Positions 8,838 to 18,913 are shown, counted from the stretch's first letter. The stretch: 64,000 nucleotides of DNA from Bacillus sp. 123MFChir2 (GCF_000383235.1 NZ_KB910931.1:1-64000); one strand, 5' to 3'. A program made the numbers and translations. Notes: generated by a model not told the origin, from the sequence alone.

Positions 8838-9251
8838 ATGGCAAGAATTATTGAATCAAATTTCGGAGAATCACCATTTCAAAGACTGTTAGGGCATAAC
8901 ATAGAAGTGATGAAAGGGTGGTCTCACTTAGGTGATGTATTGGAAAAGGATGCATTGCTCTCTGCTGAGTTAAAGGAACAAGTAAGAAGAACGTTAGCAC
9001 AAAGTAATGGCTGTGAGTATTGTAAAGCGAAAGGAAAACCTGAGCTTGGAAAGTTTAATGAAAAAATATCAATTGCGGTAGGATTTGCGGAAGTATTTTT
9101 AAAGCAAAAAGGAGATATATCAAATGCAATCTTTAATATTTTGAGAGAATGTTTTAGTGAAGAAGAAATAAGTGAACTTTGTGCATTTATTGCTTTTACG
9201 ACAGCTTCGCAATATTTTGGGGCGATGCTTAAATTAGAGGCGAAAGGGTAG
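8838..9251 (+). CDS. carboxymuconolactone decarboxylase / AhpD-like protein
   Basis: 137 residues, all-helical CMD fold. The redox motif C59-EY-C62 is of the AhpD CxxC type, so a thiol-disulfide or peroxidase-like role is more likely than decarboxylation. The ribosome binding site is AAGGGGGAAG before ATG 8838. It is divergent from the Lrp gene and ends at a shared terminator, a likely single-gene target of that regulator. Confidence 0.85.
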   Translation: MARIIESNFGESPFQRLLGHNIEVMKGWSHLGDVLEKDALLSAELKEQVRRTLAQSNGCEYCKAKGKPELGKFNEKISIAVGFAEVFLKQKGDISNAIFNILRECFSEEEISELCAFIAFTTASQYFGAMLKLEAKG

Positions 9252-9286
9252 TTATAAAATAATGAATAGAGTATTTAATATTGTTG

Positions 9287-9327
9287 AACGCCTGTTTTGA
9301 TAAGAATCAAAACAGGCGTTTTCTTTT
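9287..9327. terminator. bidirectional terminator
   Basis: A 15-bp stem 9287-9301/9306-9320 with a 4-nt loop; T-rich on the plus side and A-rich upstream. It lies between the convergent AhpD-like and EamA genes. Confidence 0.85.
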
Positions 9328-10264
9328 ACACATTAACGTTTTTCTTTTTGGAGGACACATATTTCTCATCTAAAAAGTTTGTACCTAATACGCCGAGAAT
9401 AATCATGATTGCCCCGATAATATGGTAATACGCTATTTCTTCTTGTAAAAAGATAACACCAGCGAACAATGTAATTAAAGTAGACACATTGCTAAATACA
9501 CTCATTTTTGATGCTTCTACAATAGATAAAGTATAATTTGATAGGAATGCTGTTAACAGTGAGGAAAGGATTCCTAAATATAAAATGGAAATTACAAATA
9601 ACGAGCTTGTAAAGGGCTGGAAATAGAGATGCATAGTTCCAGTTGCAATGTGATTTCCAATTGACAATGTCTGAAAGCAAACAAACCCAATTACAGTCAT
9701 CATATATGTTACATCAATTAATCGAAATTGTTTTGTCATCTTTCGTGCTAGCACGTTATAGCCAGCCGATGATAATGCTGATAAGAGAATAAGTATAACA
9801 CCGATAAAACTAGTAGTATGATCGCCTAATCCTTTCATAGCGAAAATGTAAATAACACCAGACACAGATAACAAAAGTGAAAATTTTTGCCAGATTGTTG
9901 TTCGCTCTTTTAAAAAGTAAGAGGCACAAACCATTGTGAAGATAGGAATGGTAGCTTGAATAATTCCAGCTTCAGAAGAAGATGTATACACTAATCCAAA
10001 TGCTTGAAACGTAAAGAATAAAGCTGGATATAGTATGGCTACGGGTAAAATAGAAAGCATATTTTTAAATGTAATGTTTAATTTGATAAAACCGAATAGT
10101 ACTGGAATAGATGCTGTTAGAAAAGAAACAGTAAATCGATGAGCTAGTGTATCGAGCGGCCCAGTGATTGTGAAGGTTAGTTTTACAAACATAAATGAAA
10201 AACCAATAATACATGTATAAAGAATTGCTGCGGCGTAAGCTTTTTTTGTTTGTGTCATAGTCAC
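9326..10264 (-). CDS. EamA/DMT-family transporter
   Basis: 312 residues with about ten hydrophobic helices arranged as two EamA repeats (about 10-140 and 150-295), usual for drug/metabolite exporters in the inner membrane. The substrate is unknown; relatives export amino acids or metabolites. It is divergent from the MocR-type regulator at 10382, which probably controls it, so an amino-acid or PLP-linked compound is a reasonable guess. Confidence 0.88.
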   Translation of the reverse strand: MTMTQTKKAYAAAILYTCIIGFSFMFVKLTFTITGPLDTLAHRFTVSFLTASIPVLFGFIKLNITFKNMLSILPVAILYPALFFTFQAFGLVYTSSSEAGIIQATIPIFTMVCASYFLKERTTIWQKFSLLLSVSGVIYIFAMKGLGDHTTSFIGVILILLSALSSAGYNVLARKMTKQFRLIDVTYMMTVIGFVCFQTLSIGNHIATGTMHLYFQPFTSSLFVISILYLGILSSLLTAFLSNYTLSIVEASKMSVFSNVSTLITLFAGVIFLQEEIAYYHIIGAIMIILGVLGTNFLDEKYVSSKKKNVNV

Positions 10265-10286
10265 ACCTCATATCATCAATTTTCTT

Positions 10287-10362
10287 ACTGGCCAGTGTAT
10301 GTTAATGGTAATGTTTTCTTGTGGGTGCTACAATACAAATAAATATGATCTGTACCGGTACA
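10287..10362. promoter_or_regulatory. two palindromes in the EamA/MocR divergent promoter
   Basis: ACTGGCCAGT (10287-10296) and TGTACCGGTACA (10351-10362) are perfect palindromes, 54 bp apart centre to centre, in the 117-bp spacer between the divergent genes. They are candidate operators for the MocR protein or an autoregulatory site; no experimental consensus is claimed. Confidence 0.45.
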
Positions 10363-10381
10363 AAAATATAGGGGTGTAAGC

Positions 10382-11725
10382 ATGTATAAATATTTAATTG
10401 TCTTTAATGATTTAGAAAAGTTAATTCAAACCGGTGAATTAAAAGAAGGTGGTAAATTACCGTCTATTCGATCATTATGTGAAAGTTATCAATGCACGAA
10501 AAGTACCATTATACGTGCGCTTCAAGAGTTAGAAAAAAGACATATGATATACTCCGTTTTGAAAAGCGGATACTATGTTGTGAAACAAACAAATGAAAAT
10601 CATGTTAAACATAGTAGTGTCATAGATTTTGCAACATCTGCACCTGATCCAGATGTTTTTCCATATTTGGATTTTCAGCATTGCATAAATAAAGCAATTG
10701 ATACATACAAAAATGATTTGTTTATATATGGGACTCCCAAAGGATTGCCTTCGTTAATTCAAGTTGTGCAAAGACAACTAGCAAACTATCAAGTATTTTC
10801 AAATGAAGAAAACATTTTTATTACATCTGGTGTGCAGCAAGCATTATCTTTGTTAACTTCTATTCCATTTCCAAATAACAAGAAAACGATTCTAATTGAA
10901 CAACCGAGTTATCATTTGTATATCGAATATTTAGAAACGCACGGCATCCCTGTGATTGGCATAGAACGGACAGCCGAAGGGATCGACTTAAATAAATTAG
11001 AACATATTTTTCAAACAGAAGATATTAAATTCTTTTATACAATGCCAAGATTTCATAATCCGTTAGGCACATCTTATTCTAAGATAGAAAAGGAAGCCAT
11101 TGTCCGTTTAGCGAAGAAGTATGATGTGTTTGTTGTGGAAGATGATTATTTAGCTGATTTAGAAAGAGATGCTAAAGCGGATCCGATGTATAGTTATGAT
11201 GATTCCTCATATGTTATTTATTTGAAAAGTTTCTCGAAAATTATTTTCCCAGGGCTCCGGGTTGGTGTTGCTGTTATACCTGATTGTTTAACTGAAAGGT
11301 TCTTAACATATAAAAAATTACAAGATATTGATAGCTCGATGATCTCACAAGCTGCTCTAGAAATTTACATAAAGAGCGGGATGCTCGACCGGCATAAACA
11401 AAAAATCCGTGCTTCCTACCATGAAAGATCCAAGAAGTTAGCTGCTTCTTTGAAAGAGTGGGGTAGTATAAATAAGCAGTTATTTCAATATAACGACGTG
11501 AATTTGCCGTGTGTACATACACACATCATTCTAAATAAGAAGATTATTGTTAGGCTGCTTATTCGAAAGTTACTACAAAATAAAGTAATAGTAGATTCGA
11601 TTGAAAAAAACTATTTATCTTCGTTTCCAAAAGAAAAAATATTGAAACTGAATGTATCGAATGTAAAAATAGAAAGGATTGAAGAGGGGATATATAAGAT
11701 TATCGATGAAATAAAACTTATATAA
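10382..11725 (+). CDS. MocR-type regulator (GntR HTH fused to class I aminotransferase)
   Basis: 447 residues. The GntR winged HTH is at about 1-70 (GGKLPSIRSLCESYQCTKST). The fold-type I aminotransferase domain follows, with PLP Lys286 in SFSKIIFPGLRVG and the HNPLGT motif at about 225. MocR proteins use PLP or its amino-acid adducts as signals and do not usually catalyse transamination. Its divergent EamA neighbour is the likely target. One of three MocR genes in this window. Confidence 0.9.
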   Translation: MYKYLIVFNDLEKLIQTGELKEGGKLPSIRSLCESYQCTKSTIIRALQELEKRHMIYSVLKSGYYVVKQTNENHVKHSSVIDFATSAPDPDVFPYLDFQHCINKAIDTYKNDLFIYGTPKGLPSLIQVVQRQLANYQVFSNEENIFITSGVQQALSLLTSIPFPNNKKTILIEQPSYHLYIEYLETHGIPVIGIERTAEGIDLNKLEHIFQTEDIKFFYTMPRFHNPLGTSYSKIEKEAIVRLAKKYDVFVVEDDYLADLERDAKADPMYSYDDSSYVIYLKSFSKIIFPGLRVGVAVIPDCLTERFLTYKKLQDIDSSMISQAALEIYIKSGMLDRHKQKIRASYHERSKKLAASLKEWGSINKQLFQYNDVNLPCVHTHIILNKKIIVRLLIRKLLQNKVIVDSIEKNYLSSFPKEKILKLNVSNVKIERIEEGIYKIIDEIKLI

Positions 11726-11881
11726 ATCAAAGAGAGGTTTCTAATCACTTTTTATAATAAACAATTAGAAAATAAAGGAGCTCACTTCCTAGACAAGATA
11801 AATAGATAAGCTCCTTTAAAAATTGCTATTTTAAACAAACGTTCATTAAATAAAAGCTAGTGTTTTTTATGCGTACATTGA

Positions 11882-12811
11882 TTATTTTTTATTTACTTGA
11901 TAATACAACTCAAGAAGATCTGCAACAGGGATATTGTTTATCTTCATACCTGTTATATCGCTTTGCTCTATTTCTACGTTTCTCAGGTTACTATGAGTGA
12001 TTTTACTTCCTTTAAGATTGCATCTTTTAAACGTAATTGGATTCTCTTCATCTTCAAGATTTGTATCAATGAAACGAACCCCATTTAAAGTCACAAAAGC
12101 CATTTCACTGTTAGAAAAATTTAGATCGGCAAACAATGTGTTTCTAAAATTAATATTGTGGAACTTTGAACGACTAAGATTACAGTTGTTGATATGGCTG
12201 CTCATCATGTTACTGTTGCTAAAAGAACTGCCTTCTAGAGTTACCTGATAACACTCGGTTTTAGCCATATTACAGTTTTCATATTGGGTACCTGAGATAT
12301 TTTCATTTTCAATTAAGTTTTCTATTTCTGATGAAGTTCCTATTCTCTTTATGTAACAATATTCATCTTCTGTTTTAAAAGTTGCTTCATATCCCATCTT
12401 TTCATAAAAGAAGTGGTTGTTAATTTGTTTACTAGATGTTTCAAGATCCCAAGTCTTCACGTTTGAAAACTCTTGTTCTATCAAAGTAATGACTTTTGAC
12501 CCGATGCCTTTCCCTTGATAGTTAGGGTCTACAAAAATACGGTCTATCCGCCCAAAAGAATGACCTGAAATCGTGACAATAATGCCACCTACAATCGTTT
12601 CATTGTATAGAATTTTGAAGGAATTCAACGCCTTGATCATATACTTGGTCATTTCAATGGAAGCATATCCTGGTGGTTGAATGTTATAGTCAATTGTGTC
12701 CCCTCGATCTGGGAGCCACTTTTTTGCTTCTTCATTAAAGGTTTTTTCTGAAATCTCTGTTAATCTTTTAGCGTCTATAATAGATGCTTTCTCAATCTTT
12801 ATTGTTGACAT
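11882..12811 (-). CDS. GNAT acetyltransferase fused to pentapeptide repeats
   Basis: 309 residues with two parts. Residues 1-150 are a GNAT fold with VDPNYQGKGIGSKVI as the acetyl-CoA loop and NNHFFYEKMGY as the last conserved motif. Residues about 170-300 are pentapeptide-like repeats with small or hydrophobic centre residues (NCNLSRSKFHNINFRNTLFA, then more), predicted to form a right-handed beta-helix. The ribosome binding site AAAGGGGACG lies before the ATG. Neither the acceptor nor the role of the helix is known. It stands alone; the join looks like a true single frame, not an artefact. Confidence 0.8.
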   Translation of the reverse strand: MSTIKIEKASIIDAKRLTEISEKTFNEEAKKWLPDRGDTIDYNIQPPGYASIEMTKYMIKALNSFKILYNETIVGGIIVTISGHSFGRIDRIFVDPNYQGKGIGSKVITLIEQEFSNVKTWDLETSSKQINNHFFYEKMGYEATFKTEDEYCYIKRIGTSSEIENLIENENISGTQYENCNMAKTECYQVTLEGSSFSNSNMMSSHINNCNLSRSKFHNINFRNTLFADLNFSNSEMAFVTLNGVRFIDTNLEDEENPITFKRCNLKGSKITHSNLRNVEIEQSDITGMKINNIPVADLLELYYQVNKK

Positions 12812-13078
12812 GTAAACGTCCCCTTTAAACTAAAATAAGTCGCCTTCAATCCTTATATTACCATAAAAAACAATCTCTAGTTTCCAGTTGGCCTGCTTGG
12901 ATCGTTTAAACATTTAAATATTCTATTTATATTTTAGTATCATCTCTATAATAAATGAGTAAAAGGAAATTCGTATTGAGATGGGGAATAATACATTGTT
13001 ATCTATTAATGAGGGAGAGAAGACAAAACGAATAACGAAGAACACGTGTGCAAATTATAAGAAAAAGGAGTTTTTCTA

Positions 13079-13636
13079 TTGAACCAAGCTTTGCTTATTA
13101 TTGATGTCCAACAAGAATTAGTTGATGGGAATAATGAAACGAAAAGTGTGTTTAATAAAGAAGTATTAATAGCTAACATTAATTTAGCTATTAACAAGGC
13201 ATTAGAATCACAGGCTTTAATCATTTTTATAAGGGATAAGGATGTTGCTGAAGGGAAAGGTCCTGGGTTTCAAATACACACAAAAATAAATGTGCCAACT
13301 TCCGCAAAAATATTTGATAAAGCAGCTACAAATGCGTTTTATGGTACACCACTCATGGACTTTTTAAAGGAAAATGAAATTGAACATCTTGTTATGATGG
13401 GATGTAAAACAGAACATTGTATCGACACAGCGGTTAGAACTGCAACGGTTAATCATTTTGATGTTACTTTAGTTGGGGATGGTCATTCGACGACAGATTC
13501 TTCCATTCTATCTGCTGAGAAGATCATCGGCCATCACAACGAAATACTTCATGGTCATTACAATGTTGATAACTTTTCTGTTGTTCGGACTACCCAAGAG
13601 GACCTGTTTCAACCAATCCATGACAATTATCGGTAA
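13079..13636 (+). CDS. isochorismatase-family cysteine hydrolase
   Basis: 185 residues of the isochorismatase-like fold. The catalytic triad is visible: Asp9 in LLIIDVQQ, Lys81 in FDKAATNAFYGT and Cys114 in GCKTEHCID. Members hydrolyse amides such as nicotinamide or isochorismate ethers; the substrate is not evident. Start TTG 13079 with AAAAAGGAG at 13062-13070. No siderophore genes adjoin. Confidence 0.88.
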   Translation: MNQALLIIDVQQELVDGNNETKSVFNKEVLIANINLAINKALESQALIIFIRDKDVAEGKGPGFQIHTKINVPTSAKIFDKAATNAFYGTPLMDFLKENEIEHLVMMGCKTEHCIDTAVRTATVNHFDVTLVGDGHSTTDSSILSAEKIIGHHNEILHGHYNVDNFSVVRTTQEDLFQPIHDNYR

Positions 13637-13700
13637 ATATTTAATTATTCACTTAATTTGAAGAGCGCGTCATTTCTATTTTTAAAAATATGGTAAAGTC

Positions 13701-13748
13701 AAACGTGTATAACCTCGTCCTAAAATTAGAACGAGGTTATACACGTTT
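13701..13748. repeat. 18-bp palindromic hairpin, related to one near 50.38 kb
   Basis: 13701-13718 is the exact reverse complement of 13731-13748. The core, CTCGTCCTAAA then TTAGAACGAG, resembles CCCGTCCTAAA then TTAGAACGGG at 50376-50400, including the flanking TTAT and GTTTTAA. It may serve as a terminator of the isochorismatase gene or belong to a small dispersed palindrome family. Confidence 0.6.
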
Positions 13749-13769
13749 AAGACAAAGGAGAAGAGAATT

Positions 13770-14246
13770 ATGAAAAAGTCAACTCATTGCGTTATTGGAG
13801 AACTAAATCAGTTAATCCCTTTTCTTATTTCTTTGGAGGAAGTAAGTGAAAAGGTATTGTTTAGTCCTATTTGTGAAGGGAAATGGTCAATGGCTGCAAT
13901 TATCTCTCATTTTATGTATTGGGATCAATATATTTTAGAAGAACGTCTTGAGGGGATGGTGAATGGGGAGTTACTTCAAAAATCTAAAGTGAATGTAGGT
14001 GATATGAATAAGTTGGCGGAGGAATATGCACATTCAGGAATTAGTAAGGTACAACTAATTCGAGGGGTCTGTGAAACAAGACAAAGATTATTAGATTCGT
14101 TAGAGGGTAAAAATTTAGAGATGATTTTTAAAATGGGTTCAAGTGAAATGACGGTAAATGAATATTTCAAAAGAATGGTGGAACATGACAAACACCATAT
14201 TAAGCAAATTAAGAAGTTTTTAAGTCTTGTAGGAAATAAAATTTAG
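13770..14246 (+). CDS. DinB-family protein
   Basis: 158 residues forming a four-helix DinB/YfiT-type bundle. The metal triad is present as His47, His139 and His143 (SHFMYWDQY and EHDKHHIKQI). Such proteins are metal-dependent thiol transferases (bacillithiol in bacilli) or of unknown role. The ribosome binding site AAAGGAG precedes ATG 13770. Confidence 0.82.
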   Translation: MKKSTHCVIGELNQLIPFLISLEEVSEKVLFSPICEGKWSMAAIISHFMYWDQYILEERLEGMVNGELLQKSKVNVGDMNKLAEEYAHSGISKVQLIRGVCETRQRLLDSLEGKNLEMIFKMGSSEMTVNEYFKRMVEHDKHHIKQIKKFLSLVGNKI

Positions 14247-14318
14247 TTATAATTGTTGATGCAACTAAAGAAAATGAAACGGCGGAGGGGATTAGAAGGT
14301 TACTAATTAAAAAGAATA

Positions 14319-14362
14319 CCTCAAAGAACAAAGTAGATCATAGTCTTTGAGGCATTTCCTTT
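14319..14362. terminator. bidirectional terminator
   Basis: CCTCAAAGA (14319-14327) pairs with TCTTTGAGG (14344-14352) between the convergent DinB and transglutaminase genes. Confidence 0.65.
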
Positions 14363-14380
14363 TAACTCACTTTCTCAAAA

Positions 14381-16609
14381 TTAAATCACCGCATCGAAGT
14401 CAGTTGATTTAGGCGGAGAGGCCGCTTTTTTCATTAACATTTCCCATAATTGTACAGATTTGTTCCATTCGGCTGCGGCCTGTTCCTTTTGATATATAGC
14501 ATTTTCATAACTGAGAGTTAGTTGTTGCATATCATTTGAGCCGTAAAGCATATCAATGTGGAGTGCATATTCTCGTAAGGTTTGACTTTTTTTACGGTGA
14601 ATACCGATTCTTGCAAACTGTTTTAAAAGTGCTTTGTAGGCTTTTGGATAAACGGCATCACCTTTTCGGTATTTATAGAAAAGAATGATAAAAAATGTGA
14701 GCCACTTCATTCTCGTAGTAAAGAGAATATACCCAATGATACTTATTGGAATAGAAGAGAGGAGTACGTACCACCAGGAAAATCCCTTTTTAGAATCTGT
14801 CATCTTTTTAGTAGAGTTTACTTCTGTATCTTCTATTAAACCTTTGAGCTTTGCTTCATTATTCCGCTGATGTATTTGCTCGTTGTTAGAATTATTTTCC
14901 TCGCTATTTTGTGAGGTAGAAGCAGGAGTATTATTTATAAAATTATAGGGATTGGTAAATCCTTTCGTTGGTTCGAATGGAATCCATCCGTATTTTGGAA
15001 AGTATACTTCGACCCAAGAGTGTGCGTTATTGTTTGCGATTTTATAAACGTTATCACCTTCTAAAGCAGTAAATGTATTGTCAAGAGTTCCTTCTGTATA
15101 GCCCTTTACCCAACGAGTGGGAATACCGATAGAACGAAGTAATACAATCATCGACGTTGAAAAGTTATTACAGTATCCGCTTTTTGTATTGAAAAGGAAT
15201 TGATCTACATAATCTTGGTCTTTGGCAGGCACCATGACATTGGTTGTTTCGTATACAAATGAATTATCTGTAAAGTAATTTTCGATAGCTAATACTTTAT
15301 CGTATCGGTTATCTTTTTCATTTGTAAGACTAACAGCTAAGTCTTTTACTCGCTGTGGTAATGATTCGGGAAGTTGTGTGTACTTTGTCATGAAATAAGC
15401 ACTAGTTTCATGACCTTCGTTTGGTTTTACTGTTTTCAAATTTTCTATGGAAAACTGCGGGCTTTCATATGTTACTTTATACGAATTTATAGCAGTAGGA
15501 GAATCTCCGTTGAACGTATAAATTTTTTCTGAAAACGGGTCAATATTGTATGATATATCAGAAGCAGTCTCAACTGATAGTAGACCTGCTGGATAAATAA
15601 GATGAGGGTAACTTTTTTGTATAGTAATCGTTGCTGTGGATGCCTCCGTTTTTGTATTTTGTTCGTACCAGCTTACGACGTCATTTTTATTTTTAAAAGA
15701 AACCTTTTTCTGCTTTTCAGAAACCTCCCAGCCTTTTCCTGTATAAAAATCTTTTGTTTCTACTCTCCAATATTGTTTGTTTTGCGTTTGTGCTGTAAAA
15801 ACAACTGTATTATCCGCTTCAAAAGGCCCGCCTAATCGCGAGTCATCTAAACCGTATCCAATTTTAGAAACTTCTTGTTTTTTACTTACTTCAGATGTTT
15901 TGAATTTCAAAAAATCCATCGGGTTAGTCCATTGAGGACCAAGTTTTGGAGCAAAGTATGCAATGGTTGTTGACAATACAATAAATATTGCAAGAGGTCT
16001 AAGTAGTTTTGTGAGTTGACTAGCATAACTTTGTAATTGTTCACTCACTTTTATTCGTTCAATTTGAAGAAGACTTAGCATAAAAAAGCCGATGACAACG
16101 GTACGAATAATCGCATAGTTTGCGTTGTATAAATGTAAGTTATGAAAAGTCGTGATATAAATAATAGTCAATACAAGAAATACCAATCCACGTTTTTTAT
16201 GAATGATCCAATAAGAAATGAGAGAACATAAAAACCAGAATGATAGAAAAAATAAGAAAGTCGGAAAAACTGGAGAAATATCTAGCAAATTACCCTGGAA
16301 AAGCAGGGAGGTGTTTTGAGAAATATCAGAAACGAATGCTGTGAGCCAAGATGGATTTATAAAAGCATTTTTATAATATAAGGAATGAATGATGAATAAA
16401 ATTATTACAACCTTTATTGGGATTTTCCACTTTGTTTGAAAAAAAGAGAGGGTGAAGCAAATTCCTATAAATATTACAAAGATATCAAGTCTACCTACGT
16501 TTGTAATACCTATTAGTGGTCTTATCCACTCTAGTAAAAGAAGAAATCCGCATATATGTATAAAAAATCTATTCATATCCCATTGACTTTTCACTTGTAA
16601 TGTTTTCAT
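14381..16609 (-). CDS. membrane transglutaminase-like protein
   Basis: 742 residues. About six N-terminal membrane helices (about 10-220), an extracytoplasmic region with a transglutaminase core, one further helix near 615-635 and a cytoplasmic tail. The core triad is visible: Cys480 in SGYCNNF, His530 in NAHSWVEVYF and the acid in FEPT (about 545). The family (TgpA-like) is fused to membrane helices and is nearly always encoded with a DUF58 protein and a MoxR ATPase, as here. It overlaps the upstream DUF58 gene by 4 bp. The physiological substrate is unknown. Confidence 0.92.
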   Translation of the reverse strand: MKTLQVKSQWDMNRFFIHICGFLLLLEWIRPLIGITNVGRLDIFVIFIGICFTLSFFQTKWKIPIKVVIILFIIHSLYYKNAFINPSWLTAFVSDISQNTSLLFQGNLLDISPVFPTFLFFLSFWFLCSLISYWIIHKKRGLVFLVLTIIYITTFHNLHLYNANYAIIRTVVIGFFMLSLLQIERIKVSEQLQSYASQLTKLLRPLAIFIVLSTTIAYFAPKLGPQWTNPMDFLKFKTSEVSKKQEVSKIGYGLDDSRLGGPFEADNTVVFTAQTQNKQYWRVETKDFYTGKGWEVSEKQKKVSFKNKNDVVSWYEQNTKTEASTATITIQKSYPHLIYPAGLLSVETASDISYNIDPFSEKIYTFNGDSPTAINSYKVTYESPQFSIENLKTVKPNEGHETSAYFMTKYTQLPESLPQRVKDLAVSLTNEKDNRYDKVLAIENYFTDNSFVYETTNVMVPAKDQDYVDQFLFNTKSGYCNNFSTSMIVLLRSIGIPTRWVKGYTEGTLDNTFTALEGDNVYKIANNNAHSWVEVYFPKYGWIPFEPTKGFTNPYNFINNTPASTSQNSEENNSNNEQIHQRNNEAKLKGLIEDTEVNSTKKMTDSKKGFSWWYVLLSSIPISIIGYILFTTRMKWLTFFIILFYKYRKGDAVYPKAYKALLKQFARIGIHRKKSQTLREYALHIDMLYGSNDMQQLTLSYENAIYQKEQAAAEWNKSVQLWEMLMKKAASPPKSTDFDAVI

Positions 16610-17823
16610 TTGCTCACCTCAAAAAACACGTTCGTATAATGGTTTTCATAAACGACTTTTACCATTATTTTTCGTTTTTGTAGAGTTTCTAGTATACTTA
16701 GCTCTCGGTGTGAGAGTTGGTTTGCTTTTTCTTTCACGACGACTACTATTAATCTTCTATTTTTTATCGCTGCATAATCAGCCGCTTTTTGAATATCGAG
16801 AGAAAGATCGCTTGTGATAAGTATAATAGTGATTGGCTGATATATTTTCTTTAATTCCATTTCTACACTTTGAGAGAGCGGGAACATGCTGTCCGCTTGC
16901 ACTTTCGCTAAATGACAAAAGATTTGTTGCAACTGCGTATCTCCATTATCTAAAGGGAAAATCGTTCGTTCTTTGCCAACAGACACGAATGACGCTGGTG
17001 AATTCTGTTTCAAGACAGCCCTCACAATCGAGGCTGTAAACGAAACGACTAATTCGAATAGAGGAGATGAGGTTCTGTCCATGAATATCATGATATTATT
17101 GCTGCGCTGTTGCTCAAACTCTTTCGTCATAATATTGTTTGTTCGTGCAGTTGCTTTCCAATCAATCCAAGAAAAACGATCACCAGGTATATAGTCTCTA
17201 ACACCGACAGAGACTGTAGAGTCTTTTACTAAATTTATATTTGCTGAAAGTGCTCCTTGTTCAAAATAATTTTCTAGTTGTCGATACTTTATATCTACAT
17301 AATGGGGATAGACTAAAAATGTATCAAGAACTGAAAAGGTTGCCTCTTTTTCCATAATACCGAATAGATCGCCAGTTTTTACATGTACGCGCGAAAAATT
17401 GTGTTCTCCTCTAGGAATTGTGTCAATGACATATTGAAACGAAATATTGCGCTTTAATCCAGGAAAGAGAATTACTTTATTTGCCTTTGTTTGTTTGTAA
17501 CTTGTAAAATGTGGTGGTAGTTCATCTTCCACAACTAAATAAAATAAGGGAAAAGGGAATTTTCTCTTTATTGTAATCGTGCTTATAAACGGTTCTCCTG
17601 CTACATATTCCTTTTGATTCGTTATTCGACTTACTTCAACGTCCCGCAAGGCATAGAAGGGAAGTAATAAAGAGTAAAGGCCGAAAGGAATTGTGCTGTA
17701 AAATAAAAACCAGCTTACAAATCCTCCTTGCAGCATGGCGTATACAAATGTTGAGACTAGGCATAAAGGGATCAGCAATAACTTTGCAGCATGAAAAATT
17801 ATTCGTAGTAGTCGTTTCATCAA
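16606..17823 (-). CDS. DUF58 protein
   Basis: 405 residues. Two membrane helices near the N-terminus (about 10-55), then a CARDB-like region and the DUF58 core with VGVRDYIPGDRFSWIDWKAT (about 206-225), the hallmark of the family. The C-terminal part resembles a vWA fold. It works with MoxR ATPases, probably in assembly or folding of membrane-linked complexes. It overlaps both neighbours by 4 bp (ATGA), so the three genes are translationally coupled. Confidence 0.92.
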   Translation of the reverse strand: MMKRLLRIIFHAAKLLLIPLCLVSTFVYAMLQGGFVSWFLFYSTIPFGLYSLLLPFYALRDVEVSRITNQKEYVAGEPFISTITIKRKFPFPLFYLVVEDELPPHFTSYKQTKANKVILFPGLKRNISFQYVIDTIPRGEHNFSRVHVKTGDLFGIMEKEATFSVLDTFLVYPHYVDIKYRQLENYFEQGALSANINLVKDSTVSVGVRDYIPGDRFSWIDWKATARTNNIMTKEFEQQRSNNIMIFMDRTSSPLFELVVSFTASIVRAVLKQNSPASFVSVGKERTIFPLDNGDTQLQQIFCHLAKVQADSMFPLSQSVEMELKKIYQPITIILITSDLSLDIQKAADYAAIKNRRLIVVVVKEKANQLSHRELSILETLQKRKIMVKVVYENHYTNVFFEVSK

Positions 17824-18782
17824 AAATTCATCGTCCTTTGAGTCGGTACGGTAGTTCGTGCAACAATTTTTGCGATAACCTTTTCTCCCGTTATCCCTTC
17901 AAATTTCGCTTCCATTTTTAGAATGAGTCTATGAGCTAAAACGTAAGGCGCCAAAAATTTAACGTCGTCTGGAATAACATAATTTCTTCCATGGATGAAT
18001 GCATAAGCCTGTGAAGCCTTCATTAAAGCAATAGAGCCGCGTGGACTTGCACCTAGTTGTATAGAACTATAAGAACGAGTCTGATTAACAAGCTTTACAA
18101 TATAATGCTTGATTGTTTTGTCCATGCTTACTTCCCGTATACTTTGTTGTAAATTTAGTAATTCTCCTATTGTAATAACAGCTTGAATGCGGGAGAGTGG
18201 ATTTGCTTTTTCCATCCGGTTTAAAATTTCAAATTCTTCTTCTGATGTAGGATAGCCCATTTTTAGCTTCAACAAGAAACGATCGAGCTGAGCTTCTGGC
18301 AAAGGGTATGTTCCTTCATATTCGACCGGATTTTGCGTAGCCATTACAAAAAACGGTTTTGGTAACGGTCTTGTTGTGCCATCTATTGTGATACTGCCTT
18401 CCTCCATGCTTTCGAGTAAGGCAGATTGTGTTTTCGGTGATGTACGATTAATTTCATCAGCAAGCACAAAATTCCCCATAATTGGTCCAGGTTTGAACTC
18501 AAATTGCAGCTCTTTTGGATTATATATAGAAACACCTGTTACATCTGACGGCAGTAAATCAGGTGTGAATTGAATTCGCTTGTAATTAGCATCAATTGAT
18601 TTAGAAAGTGCGCGGACTAACATTGTTTTTCCGACACCTGGAACATCTTCTAATAAGACATGCCCTTCAGCTAAGAGAGCTGTCAATGCTAAGATTGTTT
18701 CTTTTCGTTTTCCAACCATTAATTTTTCAATATTGTTAATGATCTTTTCTACAATTGGATGTAGTGTATCAAGCTGCGTCAT
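17820..18782 (-). CDS. MoxR-family AAA+ ATPase
   Basis: 320 residues. Walker A in LLEDVPGVGKTMLV (about 39-52), Walker B in FVLADEINRTSPKTQSALLE (about 105-124), sensor 1 in VMATQNPVEYEGTYPLPEAQ and the Arg finger region LDRFLLK. First gene of the MoxR-DUF58-transglutaminase operon; ATP-driven chaperone-like activity on its partners is inferred from the family. The ribosome binding site is AGGAGG just upstream of ATG 18782. Confidence 0.93.
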   Translation of the reverse strand: MTQLDTLHPIVEKIINNIEKLMVGKRKETILALTALLAEGHVLLEDVPGVGKTMLVRALSKSIDANYKRIQFTPDLLPSDVTGVSIYNPKELQFEFKPGPIMGNFVLADEINRTSPKTQSALLESMEEGSITIDGTTRPLPKPFFVMATQNPVEYEGTYPLPEAQLDRFLLKLKMGYPTSEEEFEILNRMEKANPLSRIQAVITIGELLNLQQSIREVSMDKTIKHYIVKLVNQTRSYSSIQLGASPRGSIALMKASQAYAFIHGRNYVIPDDVKFLAPYVLAHRLILKMEAKFEGITGEKVIAKIVARTTVPTQRTMNF

Positions 18783-18913
18783 CGTAATCCTCCTAATAAT
18801 ATAATCGTTTTTTAGTTCATTTACTGTGAAATATAAATTAATTTAAAGAAATGAGTTTCCTTCGGTTTATTTCAGTGGAATAGTAATCTAAGAGGTGATA
18901 GGCATTTGGATTA

